A DNA stretch of 64,000 nt. Source: Massilia arenae (lineage in GTDB: Bacteria; Pseudomonadota; Gammaproteobacteria; Burkholderiales; Burkholderiaceae_D). The notes beneath the pieces are model-generated. The model did no database searches. It had not been told where the DNA came from and worked only from the letters and a program-made list of their open reading frames with translations. The position numbers and the translations under genes are program-made. Numbering within the stretch: position 1 is the first letter of the stretch; each line of letters opens with the position of its first letter. This document shows positions 18,983 to 26,932 of this stretch, piece by piece. Location of the stretch: positions 57,211 to 121,210 of the forward strand of contig NZ_VPFD01000019.1 of the NCBI RefSeq assembly GCF_008014745.1. The letters are read 5' to 3'.

Positions 18983-20261
18983 GCGCGGCCTTGGCATGTC
19001 CAGCCTGCAGCGCAAGATCAGCGCAGTCTTCGTCCTGTTCTTCCTGGTGATGGCGCTGGGCCTGACCATCCAGGGCAACCTGAGCCAGCACCTGATCGTG
19101 CATCCCCTGTGGGAAGAACTGCTGGAATCGAGCACCGCCCAGATGCTTGCGGACGGCAGGCCAGCGCCCAAACCGCCGCCGACGGGCCTGATCCGCGGCT
19201 GGCGCCTGGGCGCCGGCCCGATTCCGACCGACATGCCGCCCTACTTCGCCGGGCTGCAGCCCGGTTACTACGACGAAGAGCGGATGGACAGCTATGAGTC
19301 GGATCTCAGCCATGCGGTGCTGGTGACGCCGGTGGGCGACGGCGAACGCATCGTGATGGCGGTCGACATCACCGACCTGGAGAACTACCAGAACAATATG
19401 GCCCTGGTCAGCGTGCTGATCGCGGTGCTGAGCGGCGCGATGATCGCCGGTTCGATCGCCTGGGTCTACCGCAGCCTGCGGCGGCCGATGGGGGTGCTGG
19501 CAGAGCGGATGGAAGAGCTCGATCCCGAGCAGCCGTCGCAGCGCCTGGCGACCGACTTCGCCCTGAGCGAACTGCACGACATCGCCGTCATCGTGAACGG
19601 CCACCTGGAACGGGTCGAGCGCTTCATCGAGCGCGAACGCAGCCTGCTCGACCAGGCCAGCCATGAGTTCCGCACGCCGATCGCCGTCATTGCCGGCGCC
19701 GTCGACGTGCTCAGGCTGCACGACCTGCCGCCGGCCGCCGAGGCCCCCCTGGCGCGCATCGAATCGACCGCCGAGAACCTCACCGAGATCATGGCGGCGC
19801 TGCTGTTCCTGTCGCGCGAGGACGGCAAGGCGCCGCTGGAGACCACACGGCTCGATGCGCTGGTACTGACGCTGATCGACGACCACCGGCATCTACTGGA
19901 GGGCAAGGACGCGCGCTTCGTCGTCGACGTGTTGGAGCCCCTGACGGTGAACTGCCCGGAAGCGATCGTGCGCATTGTGGTGGGCAATCTGTTGCGCAAC
20001 GCGGCCGAGAACAGCTACCAGGGCGCCATCCACGTCCGCCTGGCCGGTGGGCGCCTCTTCATCCAGGACAGCGGCGCAGGTTTCGATACGGTCGCCGCCG
20101 CGCGGCGCTACACGCTGGCGCTGCGCAATTCGGCCAAGCAGGGTGGCGGCCAGGGACTCGGGCTATTCCTGACGCGCAGGGTGTGCGAACGCTTCGGCTG
20201 GACGTTGGCGATCTCGTCCAACCCCGCGCACGGCACGCTTGCGGAGATGACCTTCATTTAG
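18975..20261 (+). CDS. Sensor histidine kinase, PhoQ-like arrangement
   Basis: A 428-residue kinase: TM1 at about 14-32, a periplasmic sensor of about 110 residues rich in proline and acidic residues (PPYFAGLQPGYYDEE), TM2 at about 140-163, H-box ASHEFRTPIA with His230, N-box NLLRNAAENS, G1 DSGAGF and G2 GGGQGLGLFL. The ATPase domain is short, with the loop between G1 and G2 reduced. It is translationally coupled to the regulator. The stop lies 10 bp from the convergent lipoprotein gene. Confidence 0.9.
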   Translation: MNKRGLGMSSLQRKISAVFVLFFLVMALGLTIQGNLSQHLIVHPLWEELLESSTAQMLADGRPAPKPPPTGLIRGWRLGAGPIPTDMPPYFAGLQPGYYDEERMDSYESDLSHAVLVTPVGDGERIVMAVDITDLENYQNNMALVSVLIAVLSGAMIAGSIAWVYRSLRRPMGVLAERMEELDPEQPSQRLATDFALSELHDIAVIVNGHLERVERFIERERSLLDQASHEFRTPIAVIAGAVDVLRLHDLPPAAEAPLARIESTAENLTEIMAALLFLSREDGKAPLETTRLDALVLTLIDDHRHLLEGKDARFVVDVLEPLTVNCPEAIVRIVVGNLLRNAAENSYQGAIHVRLAGGRLFIQDSGAGFDTVAAARRYTLALRNSAKQGGGQGLGLFLTRRVCERFGWTLAISSNPAHGTLAEMTFI

Positions 20262-20271
20262 AGGACAACGC

Positions 20272-20595
20272 TTAGTCGTCTTCCTTGATCTCGTCGGCTT
20301 TTTCCTGGATCTTCTCGCCGGCGCGTTCCACCGACTTGCCGACTTCCTCGGTAGCGCGATCCAGGCCACGGCTGGCTTCCTCGGTCGCGTCCTTGACCTT
20401 GTCGCGCGCCTCGTCGACCGCGTCATCGACCCGGGCCAGTTCGTCCTTCATCGAATCGGTCACCTTGGCGCTGGCCTCGTCCATTGCCTTGCCGATGCGT
20501 TCCGCCGGGCCGGCGCCGTCCTCGTCGCGGCTGCAGCCGGCCAACGCCATGAGCATCACCGGCACCAGCAGCGCCTTGGTCATGGTTGCTTTCAT
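20272..20595 (-). CDS. Small lipoprotein with amphipathic helical repeats
   Basis: A 107-residue protein with a lipoprotein signal (MLMALAGC, lipid on Cys21). The rest is charged and almost proline-free, with repeated blocks such as KVTDSMKDELARVDDAVDEARDK arranged as 11-residue amphipathic repeats like LEA or apolipoprotein helices. It probably lies at the inner face of the outer membrane or along a membrane surface. No family is recognised with certainty. Its role could be desiccation or envelope stress protection, which is inference. Confidence 0.7.
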   Translation of the reverse strand: MKATMTKALLVPVMLMALAGCSRDEDGAGPAERIGKAMDEASAKVTDSMKDELARVDDAVDEARDKVKDATEEASRGLDRATEEVGKSVERAGEKIQEKADEIKEDD

Positions 20596-20668
20596 TCTCT
20601 ACTCCTTGCGGTTTTCTCAACGCCGCCCATGATACACGCGGCCATCGGGCGTGGATGTCCTTACAGGG

Positions 20669-21271
20669 TCAGCCACCGCGTTTCGGATCGGCCAGCGGAT
20701 GGCTGCGCCGGCGCCGCTCCTCGCGCGTGCAGGCGGCGGCTGCGGCATTGAGCGCATCCTGCACCTTGCGCAGCTGCTCTTTGCTGGCGCGCGTCTTGCG
20801 CAGCGCGATCAATTCATCCTGCGCCTGCTTCGGCTTGCACTCCTTCGCAAGCAGGACCGCCGCGTCCATACGGCGCTCGATGCGCGCCTGGGTCGGCTTG
20901 GTGAACATCCAGGCCAGCCATAGCAGGCCGAGCGCGATCAGCCACCAGCGCAGGCGGATCGGTTTGCGCGCCGGCGCGGTCGGCCGGGGCGCGGCACTCG
21001 GGCGAATCGGTGGCGGCGGTGGCGGTGGCGGCGGCCTGGGTGGCGGTGACGGTGGCAGAATTGGCGCCGCAGGAGGCGGGGCTGGCGCCGGCGGCGGCGG
21101 CGGAACCGCGACCGGCTCCGGCCGTTTCACCAAGGCTGGCGACGGCGGCACGATCGGCGCGGCGACGGGTCGCTGCGCCATGCCGCACCACGGACAGAAA
21201 TCGACCCGGCGCGGAAAGGCGCGTCCGCAGCCGACGTTCACGCAGCGGTGGAGGGACTGGGCTTGCTCCAT
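20669..21271 (-). CDS. Zinc-ribbon, proline-rich membrane protein (tubulin-like operon)
   Basis: A 200-residue protein of unknown function. An N-terminal zinc ribbon (C10, C15 and CPWCG at 26-30) is followed by a very proline-rich linker (about 35-105, with runs of up to nine Pro), one transmembrane helix (WWLIALGLLWLAWMF, about 109-123) and a basic helical tail of about 75 residues with DELIALRKTRASKEQLRK. The ribbon side is likely cytoplasmic. It is the last gene of the five-gene operon, 8 bp after the tubulin-like gene, so it may tether that protein to the membrane (inference). Confidence 0.72.
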   Translation of the reverse strand: MEQAQSLHRCVNVGCGRAFPRRVDFCPWCGMAQRPVAAPIVPPSPALVKRPEPVAVPPPPPAPAPPPAAPILPPSPPPRPPPPPPPPPIRPSAAPRPTAPARKPIRLRWWLIALGLLWLAWMFTKPTQARIERRMDAAVLLAKECKPKQAQDELIALRKTRASKEQLRKVQDALNAAAAACTREERRRRSHPLADPKRGG

Positions 21272-21279
21272 ATTCAGTC

Positions 21280-24200
21280 CTACTCCGGATCCGGCACGCC
21301 GTCGTCGGGATCGGGTATGACCTCATCCCCCGTCCGGCCAAGCACGGTTGCCAATTCCGGCAGCTCACCCACCGTACTCCACTTGCCGATCTTCGGATGC
21401 CAGCGCATGTCCCAGGCGCGGGTGGCATGATCGATCTCGCCACGCGCGGCCTGCTCTGCGATCTCGTCGACCGTGAACGGTCCACGCTGGGCGCCGCCGA
21501 CGAACAGCTTGAAGCGCGGCGTGGTGGTCGGCAGCGGTGGCGGCGCGACGGGACGCTGCGCCAGCGCCTGCGCCGCCGCTTCCTCATCCGCCAGCGGCGC
21601 GGACAGGATCACGCGCTTGTCGACCGCGCGCTCGACTTCCCAACTATAGGCGTCCTGGCTCGAGCCGGGAACGGCCTCGGTCCAGCGTTCGACCTGGCCC
21701 AGCAGGGCTTCGATGCGTGCCGGCCCCAGGGCCGGGTCGGCCGCCCGGGCGCGCCGGATCCAGCCGTCGTACAGGCGGCGCGCGGTGATGTTCGGCAGCG
21801 AGGGTGAAGGCAGCTGGGCGCCGGTCTCGTCGACTTCGAGCCGCGGCTCATACACGCGCAGCTGGTAGTAGCGCATCAGCGCCGCCAGCAGCATCAGCCG
21901 CTGCGGGCCGAGACGCGCCAGGCGGGCCTGGACGGCCGCAATGATCCCCTCGCGATAATAGGGAGGCAGGCCGTTGGAGCGGATCGCGAACTCGTTGCCG
22001 ACCTGGAGCCATTCGCCGGAACCCGCTTCGACCTCGAACAGGTACTGGCCGCGCGGCTGGAAATCCGCCTCGCGGTCGCCCAGCTCCGGTTTGCGCCGGA
22101 TGACGCCCAGCGCGATCGCCTGCAAATACCACTCGTAATCGTCGGCCAGCCGTCCCAGCTCGTCCATCGACGGCGAGATCGGATGGCGAAAACGCGTGGC
22201 GTCGAAATGCAGGTGGGTCGGAATCTTCGGGTTCTCGATCTGGTACGAGGCGCGCCAGGTCGGCAGGCCGCGCAGCACCGTCATCGGATAGCCGGACAGC
22301 TCGATATAGCACACCGCTCTGCCGCTCACCCCGGTGTTGACGATCGAGACCAGCTCGCCATGGAAGTACCCGGTCGGCACGGCGGCGCGGATCTCGGCCT
22401 CCATGCGCCGCCAAGCGATCGGATCGCCTACGCCGATGAAGCACTTGAACTGGTCGGCGTTCGGCGTGAACTCGGCCGAGAAACGCGCATTCACCCACGG
22501 CATCGCGCTGCGGATCCACTCGGCGAAAATGCGCTGGCGCTCCTGCGGCGACAGGCTCGACAAGCGTTCGAGCAGCGGATCGGCGGGCTCCTGCTGGTCC
22601 AGATCCTGGCTGGACAGCTGCAACTGCGCGCGGCGGAACAGCTTGAGCAGCAGCTCGGCGCGCAGGCGCTCGTCGCCCAGTTGCGGGAACAGGCGCGCCG
22701 AACCGCCGAATTCGAGCAGCACTTCCTCACTCCAGATGCTGGTGTCGCCAGTGAGCCTCACCGGCGCCGGCGTCGTATCGACGCCGAGCTTGATCGTGGT
22801 CGCATGTTCCTGGCGCGCGTCGGCGCGCAGCTGCATGATGCGCTGGTCCACCGCGCCGAGCATCGCCTGCACGGCGCGCCGGCCTTCCTGGAACTCGCCG
22901 GCGATGCCGCTCCACTGCGCATGGCCCTGTTCATCGGTCGATTGCGGATCGCCCAGCCAGCTGGACAGGGAGCGCATCACCTCGATCGCCTGGCCGGCCG
23001 CCACCGCGAGCAGGTGGAAGCGCAGGTAATCGGCCAGGTCGCGCTTGAGGTGGCCCATCACTTCGCGCGCCTGCGGTTCCTTGCCGAACAGGCGGCCGGC
23101 GGCCTGGCCCAGGTTGTTCAGCGATTCCTCGACCTGGCGCGTGCGCAGCGCATCGCGGATGTCGCGGTAGCGCCGGCCATTGCGCTCGGCATGGCTCAGG
23201 TCGCGCTGCGACAGCCGCGCCTTGACCTGCTCCAGCAGCGACAGCACGAATTCCAGTCCGCCCTGGCGGCGGTCATCGAGCAGGGCGTACAGGCGCTCGC
23301 GCACCCTGCCCTTCAGGCGGTTCGACAGCTCGCCGGTATGGCGCTTGATACGGTCCTCGCTCGTCTCGGCGGTGGCGCCGGCCTCGCGGATCGCGTCGCG
23401 TTCGAGCTGCGGCAGCAGTTCGGACACTTTTTCGCGCCACAGCTTGATGTCGTAGGACGCCATGATGCGGTCCATCTCGAGCTGGACCCGGCTTTCCACG
23501 CGCTCGAGCAGCGAGCGGCCGTCGCGGTCCTGCAGCAGCGCGGTCGTCAGCGCGTACTCGGTGAACGGTGTGACGTCCACCGAACCCTTGCGCAGGTCGG
23601 GGAATTCGTCGAACGGCCGCTCGGCCATCTCCATCTGCTCGCGCATGAAGGCGTCGCGCTCGGCGTCACCGGCGCGGCGCGCCGCATTGTTCCCCGCATT
23701 GTTCCCACTTAGGCCATCGGTGCCGGCAAGACCGAAGAACGCCTTCACCATCAGCGCCGCAAGTTCATAAGCGCGGATGTCTTCATGCAGGCTTTGCTGG
23801 GTGTCGAGCACCGACTGGCCGAAGCTCGAATACACCTTCGAGTACGACAGCCGCATGTCGCCGAAACGCGCCTCGGGCACGCGCGGATTGTACGGCCCCA
23901 GCTTGTGCTGCTGCTGGTTGACCGCCACCGAACGCTTGCGGTTGGCGAAATCGGCCGAGGCGAAGTCTTCGAACAAAGTGTCGGCCACCATCTGGTAGAC
24001 GTCCTTGACGTCCAGCGTCGCCTTGTTGGCCAGGTTGGCGGTGTCGACGAAATACACGTCGTCATAAGGCGCGCCGCGGCCGGCGATGCTGTCCGGCTCC
24101 GCCCACGCCACGCTGGCGTTCATGTCGCGCATCGCCGTCTCGAGTTCCATCAGGGTGGCGTAGGCATTGGCCTCGGTGCGCTCCTTGTTGGCCTTCGCGA

Positions 24201-24936
24201 AACCGGAAGGCATCAGCAGCACCAGGTCGACCTGGCTGTCGGACACTTCCTGGCGCGCGATCGCCTTCGACAGCCAGCCCAGGTCGAGCACGCTGCCGGC
24301 GCCGGTGCCGCCGGCGGCTGAGGCGATGACCACGATACGGAACTTGGAGGTGTCGACCTGCAGCCCGAGGCGCTGGTAATTCTCCTTGCGCTCGATGCCG
24401 GCATTGCTGCTCAGGTAGTTCAGCGCGCCCTTGATGCGGCCGCGCAGCTTCGGATACTTGTCGAACAGGTAGAGCCGCGCCAGCGCGCGGATCTGGCCCG
24501 CCCCTTTCGACGGATCGATGCCGAGCGAGCGCAGTTTCTTGGGCCGCAGCGGCATCCAGCTCTCGATCAGCGGAAAGCGCGCCAGGCTGTCGTCGGACTC
24601 GTGGTATTGCGGCAGGTCGAGCGGCTCGACCAGGCGTTCCTCGTCGGAGAGGCGCACCAGTTCGTACCAAGGATCGGTGCGCTGCGACTTGCCCTCGTCG
24701 ATGACGGCATTGTTATCGAGGTCGAAGTGCAGGAAGCGCGCGACCGGGAAGTCGGCGATCGATTCGACCCGGGTCGGATGGCGCCGGTTCCAGACCGCCG
24801 ACAGGATGCGACGCCGGATGCGCATCATGACTTCCATGCCGGTGCCGCCGGCGCCGATGAACAGCGTCGGCCGCAGGTCGACCTTCAGCTCGGCCGGACG
24901 GGCGTTGACGCCGGAAGGATGTGGGAATTCTGCCAT
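21280..24936 (-). CDS. Tubulin/FtsZ-like GTPase-fold protein with C-terminal GYF-like domain
   Basis: A 1218-residue protein of the Tubulin_2 type (tubulin-like domain). The N-terminus has the glycine loop LFIGAGGTGMEV (28-33). The tubulin/FtsZ signature is GGTGAGS at 209-215 after IVVIASAA. Further motifs include DNNAVIDEGK (about 74-83) and DDVYFVDTANLANK. The middle 600 residues are largely helical and charged. About residues 1140-1200 form a GYF_2/DUF4339-like domain (FVGGAQRGPFTVDEIAEQAARGEI), a module that usually binds proline-rich peptides. The next gene encodes a proline-rich protein, which fits a direct contact. FtsZ-like proteins linked to vWA proteins have been proposed to act in membrane remodelling. 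No experimental role is known to me for this one. Confidence 0.85.
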   Translation of the reverse strand: MAEFPHPSGVNARPAELKVDLRPTLFIGAGGTGMEVMMRIRRRILSAVWNRRHPTRVESIADFPVARFLHFDLDNNAVIDEGKSQRTDPWYELVRLSDEERLVEPLDLPQYHESDDSLARFPLIESWMPLRPKKLRSLGIDPSKGAGQIRALARLYLFDKYPKLRGRIKGALNYLSSNAGIERKENYQRLGLQVDTSKFRIVVIASAAGGTGAGSVLDLGWLSKAIARQEVSDSQVDLVLLMPSGFAKANKERTEANAYATLMELETAMRDMNASVAWAEPDSIAGRGAPYDDVYFVDTANLANKATLDVKDVYQMVADTLFEDFASADFANRKRSVAVNQQQHKLGPYNPRVPEARFGDMRLSYSKVYSSFGQSVLDTQQSLHEDIRAYELAALMVKAFFGLAGTDGLSGNNAGNNAARRAGDAERDAFMREQMEMAERPFDEFPDLRKGSVDVTPFTEYALTTALLQDRDGRSLLERVESRVQLEMDRIMASYDIKLWREKVSELLPQLERDAIREAGATAETSEDRIKRHTGELSNRLKGRVRERLYALLDDRRQGGLEFVLSLLEQVKARLSQRDLSHAERNGRRYRDIRDALRTRQVEESLNNLGQAAGRLFGKEPQAREVMGHLKRDLADYLRFHLLAVAAGQAIEVMRSLSSWLGDPQSTDEQGHAQWSGIAGEFQEGRRAVQAMLGAVDQRIMQLRADARQEHATTIKLGVDTTPAPVRLTGDTSIWSEEVLLEFGGSARLFPQLGDERLRAELLLKLFRRAQLQLSSQDLDQQEPADPLLERLSSLSPQERQRIFAEWIRSAMPWVNARFSAEFTPNADQFKCFIGVGDPIAWRRMEAEIRAAVPTGYFHGELVSIVNTGVSGRAVCYIELSGYPMTVLRGLPTWRASYQIENPKIPTHLHFDATRFRHPISPSMDELGRLADDYEWYLQAIALGVIRRKPELGDREADFQPRGQYLFEVEAGSGEWLQVGNEFAIRSNGLPPYYREGIIAAVQARLARLGPQRLMLLAALMRYYQLRVYEPRLEVDETGAQLPSPSLPNITARRLYDGWIRRARAADPALGPARIEALLGQVERWTEAVPGSSQDAYSWEVERAVDKRVILSAPLADEEAAAQALAQRPVAPPPLPTTTPRFKLFVGGAQRGPFTVDEIAEQAARGEIDHATRAWDMRWHPKIGKWSTVGELPELATVLGRTGDEVIPDPDDGVPDPE

Positions 24937-24954
24937 GGTGTGGGGACTCCCTTT

Positions 24955-25413
24955 TTAGCGACGGCCGATGAACAACGAGGCGACCAGCGCCACCAAGCCC
25001 ACCGCCACCAGCGGACCGGTGACGGCGAAGGTCAGGAAGCGGCTGGCATTGATGATGGCCAGCACCGCCGCCGCGGACAGGAAGCCGAGGCCGACGAACA
25101 GCAGCCAGCCCGCATTGCCTGCCGAGGATGGCGCCACACGCTTCCTCACCAGGTGATGCACATAGGCGCCGCGCGCGAAGAAGTAGACGCTGATCAGGAT
25201 CAGGAACACGATGCCGCCGATCGCCAGGTCGCGGTCCGAGGTGTCGGCCACCGGCAAGGTGTGCGGGTCGACCGGCATCACTTCGACCGGGCGGGTGGCG
25301 GTGTCGGGCAAGGTCTGCGGCAGCGAGTCCTGCGGCGAGGCCGATTCCTCCGGCAGCTTGAAGCCGGGATCGGCGGGAGATGGGGCATCGGTTGGTGGCT
25401 GGGTTGCCTGCAT
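24955..25413 (-). CDS. Small membrane protein of the tubulin-like operon
   Basis: A 152-residue protein with a proline- and acid-rich N-terminus of about 60 residues (probably disordered), then three hydrophobic helices: GGIVFLILISVYFFARGAY, GWLLFVGLGFLSAAAVLAII and FAVTGPLVAVGLVALVASLF. A basic loop (HHLVRKR) lies between the first two. No known family was recognised. It lies 18 bp upstream of the tubulin-like gene and 20 bp downstream of the vWA-like gene, so it is very likely a subunit of the same complex. Confidence 0.72.
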   Translation of the reverse strand: MQATQPPTDAPSPADPGFKLPEESASPQDSLPQTLPDTATRPVEVMPVDPHTLPVADTSDRDLAIGGIVFLILISVYFFARGAYVHHLVRKRVAPSSAGNAGWLLFVGLGFLSAAAVLAIINASRFLTFAVTGPLVAVGLVALVASLFIGRR

Positions 25414-25433
25414 GGCGTTTTCCTTTCTTGTCT

Positions 25434-26921
25434 TCAGCGGCCGAGCCGCACTTGCGCGCCTTCGCGCACATCGAGCAGCCGATGGCCGAACAGCGTTGTT
25501 TTCAGTTGCGCGACCTGTTCGCCATGGCGGTCATGGATCGCCTGCGTGGTGCCGGCGCGGCCGCGCATGGTGCGCATCTCTTCGTCCACCGTCACTTGCA
25601 CCTTGCGCGGCCGCGCCAAGGCCCAGGCGGCCACCGCGAGCAGCGCCAATAGCGCGAGCAAGGCCCCGACCAGCGCCAGCAGCGGCCCCATACCGTAATG
25701 GACGCGCACCTCCACCGGCAGCACCGCCGTCGACGCCTGCACCCGCGCCGGCGGAATGAAGATGTCCGGCAGCGGATCGCCCGGGAACAGCGCCGCCATG
25801 CGCTGGCGGAAGGCCTGCGACAGCGCCAGCTCCTGGTCGGCCAGGTGCAGCTCGATCCGGCCCGGCAGCACGTAGGCGGAACCCGCGGACTTTAGCGCGG
25901 CCAGCGACCATTTATCGGGAATCTGCGCCACCGGCAGCGCCATGCTGGAGCCCAGCGGCGCCGGCTGGCCGGGCGCCAGCGCGCGCACGCGCTGGGTATC
26001 GAGCGCGATCGGGCGGCTCTCGCCGGCAAGTAGCGAGCGCGCGCTCAGGGTGGCGGAGCTGATCGTGTACGGGTACATCGTGTTTTCCAGGTACCATTCG
26101 ATGCGCGCCTGGGGCGTGCGCGCATCGGGGGCGACGTCGGCGCGCAGCACGCCGCGCGCATCCGAGGTGAACGAGACGCCGGGCGCATTGACGACGCGGC
26201 GCGGCGCCAGCCGCACGGTGTCGCGGTCGAGCGGCTTGAGGCGGGCCGGCGGCTCGGTGATCACCTGGGCGATGCGTCCGGATGCCAGCAGGGCATCGAG
26301 CGCGGCCGCGCCTTGCGGCCCGACGGCGAAGGCGTACACCATCAAGCCGTTCGCGCTGTAATGCTTGCCCGCTACCGGCATGCGCAGCGGGAAAGCCAAC
26401 GCCTTCGTGATCGCGTCGCCGCCGTGGATCAGCGCATAGAACTCGCGGTTGCGGATGGCCGTGGCCTGGTCGTTATTGGGGCTGTTGCGATTGTTCGTCA
26501 CCAGCCAGACGATGCCCGGCTGGCCCTTGAGCACCTGTCCCGTCGCGGCGCGCACCGCTTCGCCAAGATCAGTGTCGGCCAGCGCCGCGCCTCCCGGCTT
26601 GCGCGCCGTATCGAGGCTGGCGATGGCGTGCGCCACGCGTGCGCGAACCGGTTCCTCGCCCGCCTTGAACGACAGCAGCGCGCGTGGCGACGGCGCCCCC
26701 TCCCGGGCCTGATTGAAGCTTGCCAGCACCAGCGCGTCTCCCGGCTGGACCACGCTGCCCGCCAGCGCCGCCACCAGCGGCTTGAAAGGCGACTTGGGAT
26801 CGCTGTAGAACGGTTCCATCCAGCCCGAGTTCTGCACCAAAAACACATGTGGGACTGCTTGCGCACACAGCGACACGCCGGCCAGCAGGGCCGCCGCCAG
26901 TGGACGTGCGATCGTCTTCAT
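25434..26921 (-). CDS. vWA-like type I membrane protein of the tubulin-like operon
   Basis: A 495-residue protein. The signal peptide is cut near CAQA (about 22), and the mature protein begins VPHVFLVQNSGWMEPF. That looks like the first strand of a vWA domain, with the MIDAS DxSxS reduced to an NSGWM variant. GDALVLASFNQ, PGIVWLVTNN and ANGLMVYAFAVG fit the following vWA strands. An Ig-like region (about 230-400) precedes one TM helix (about 411-436) and a cytoplasmic tail of about 55 residues. Start ATG 26921 (or ATG 26924) gives a proper signal peptide; no good ribosome site is visible, so coupling to the gene ending at 26933 is likely. Metal binding is doubtful given the altered MIDAS. Confidence 0.72.
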   Translation of the reverse strand: MKTIARPLAAALLAGVSLCAQAVPHVFLVQNSGWMEPFYSDPKSPFKPLVAALAGSVVQPGDALVLASFNQAREGAPSPRALLSFKAGEEPVRARVAHAIASLDTARKPGGAALADTDLGEAVRAATGQVLKGQPGIVWLVTNNRNSPNNDQATAIRNREFYALIHGGDAITKALAFPLRMPVAGKHYSANGLMVYAFAVGPQGAAALDALLASGRIAQVITEPPARLKPLDRDTVRLAPRRVVNAPGVSFTSDARGVLRADVAPDARTPQARIEWYLENTMYPYTISSATLSARSLLAGESRPIALDTQRVRALAPGQPAPLGSSMALPVAQIPDKWSLAALKSAGSAYVLPGRIELHLADQELALSQAFRQRMAALFPGDPLPDIFIPPARVQASTAVLPVEVRVHYGMGPLLALVGALLALLALLAVAAWALARPRKVQVTVDEEMRTMRGRAGTTQAIHDRHGEQVAQLKTTLFGHRLLDVREGAQVRLGR

Positions 26922-26932
26922 CATCGTCGTGA

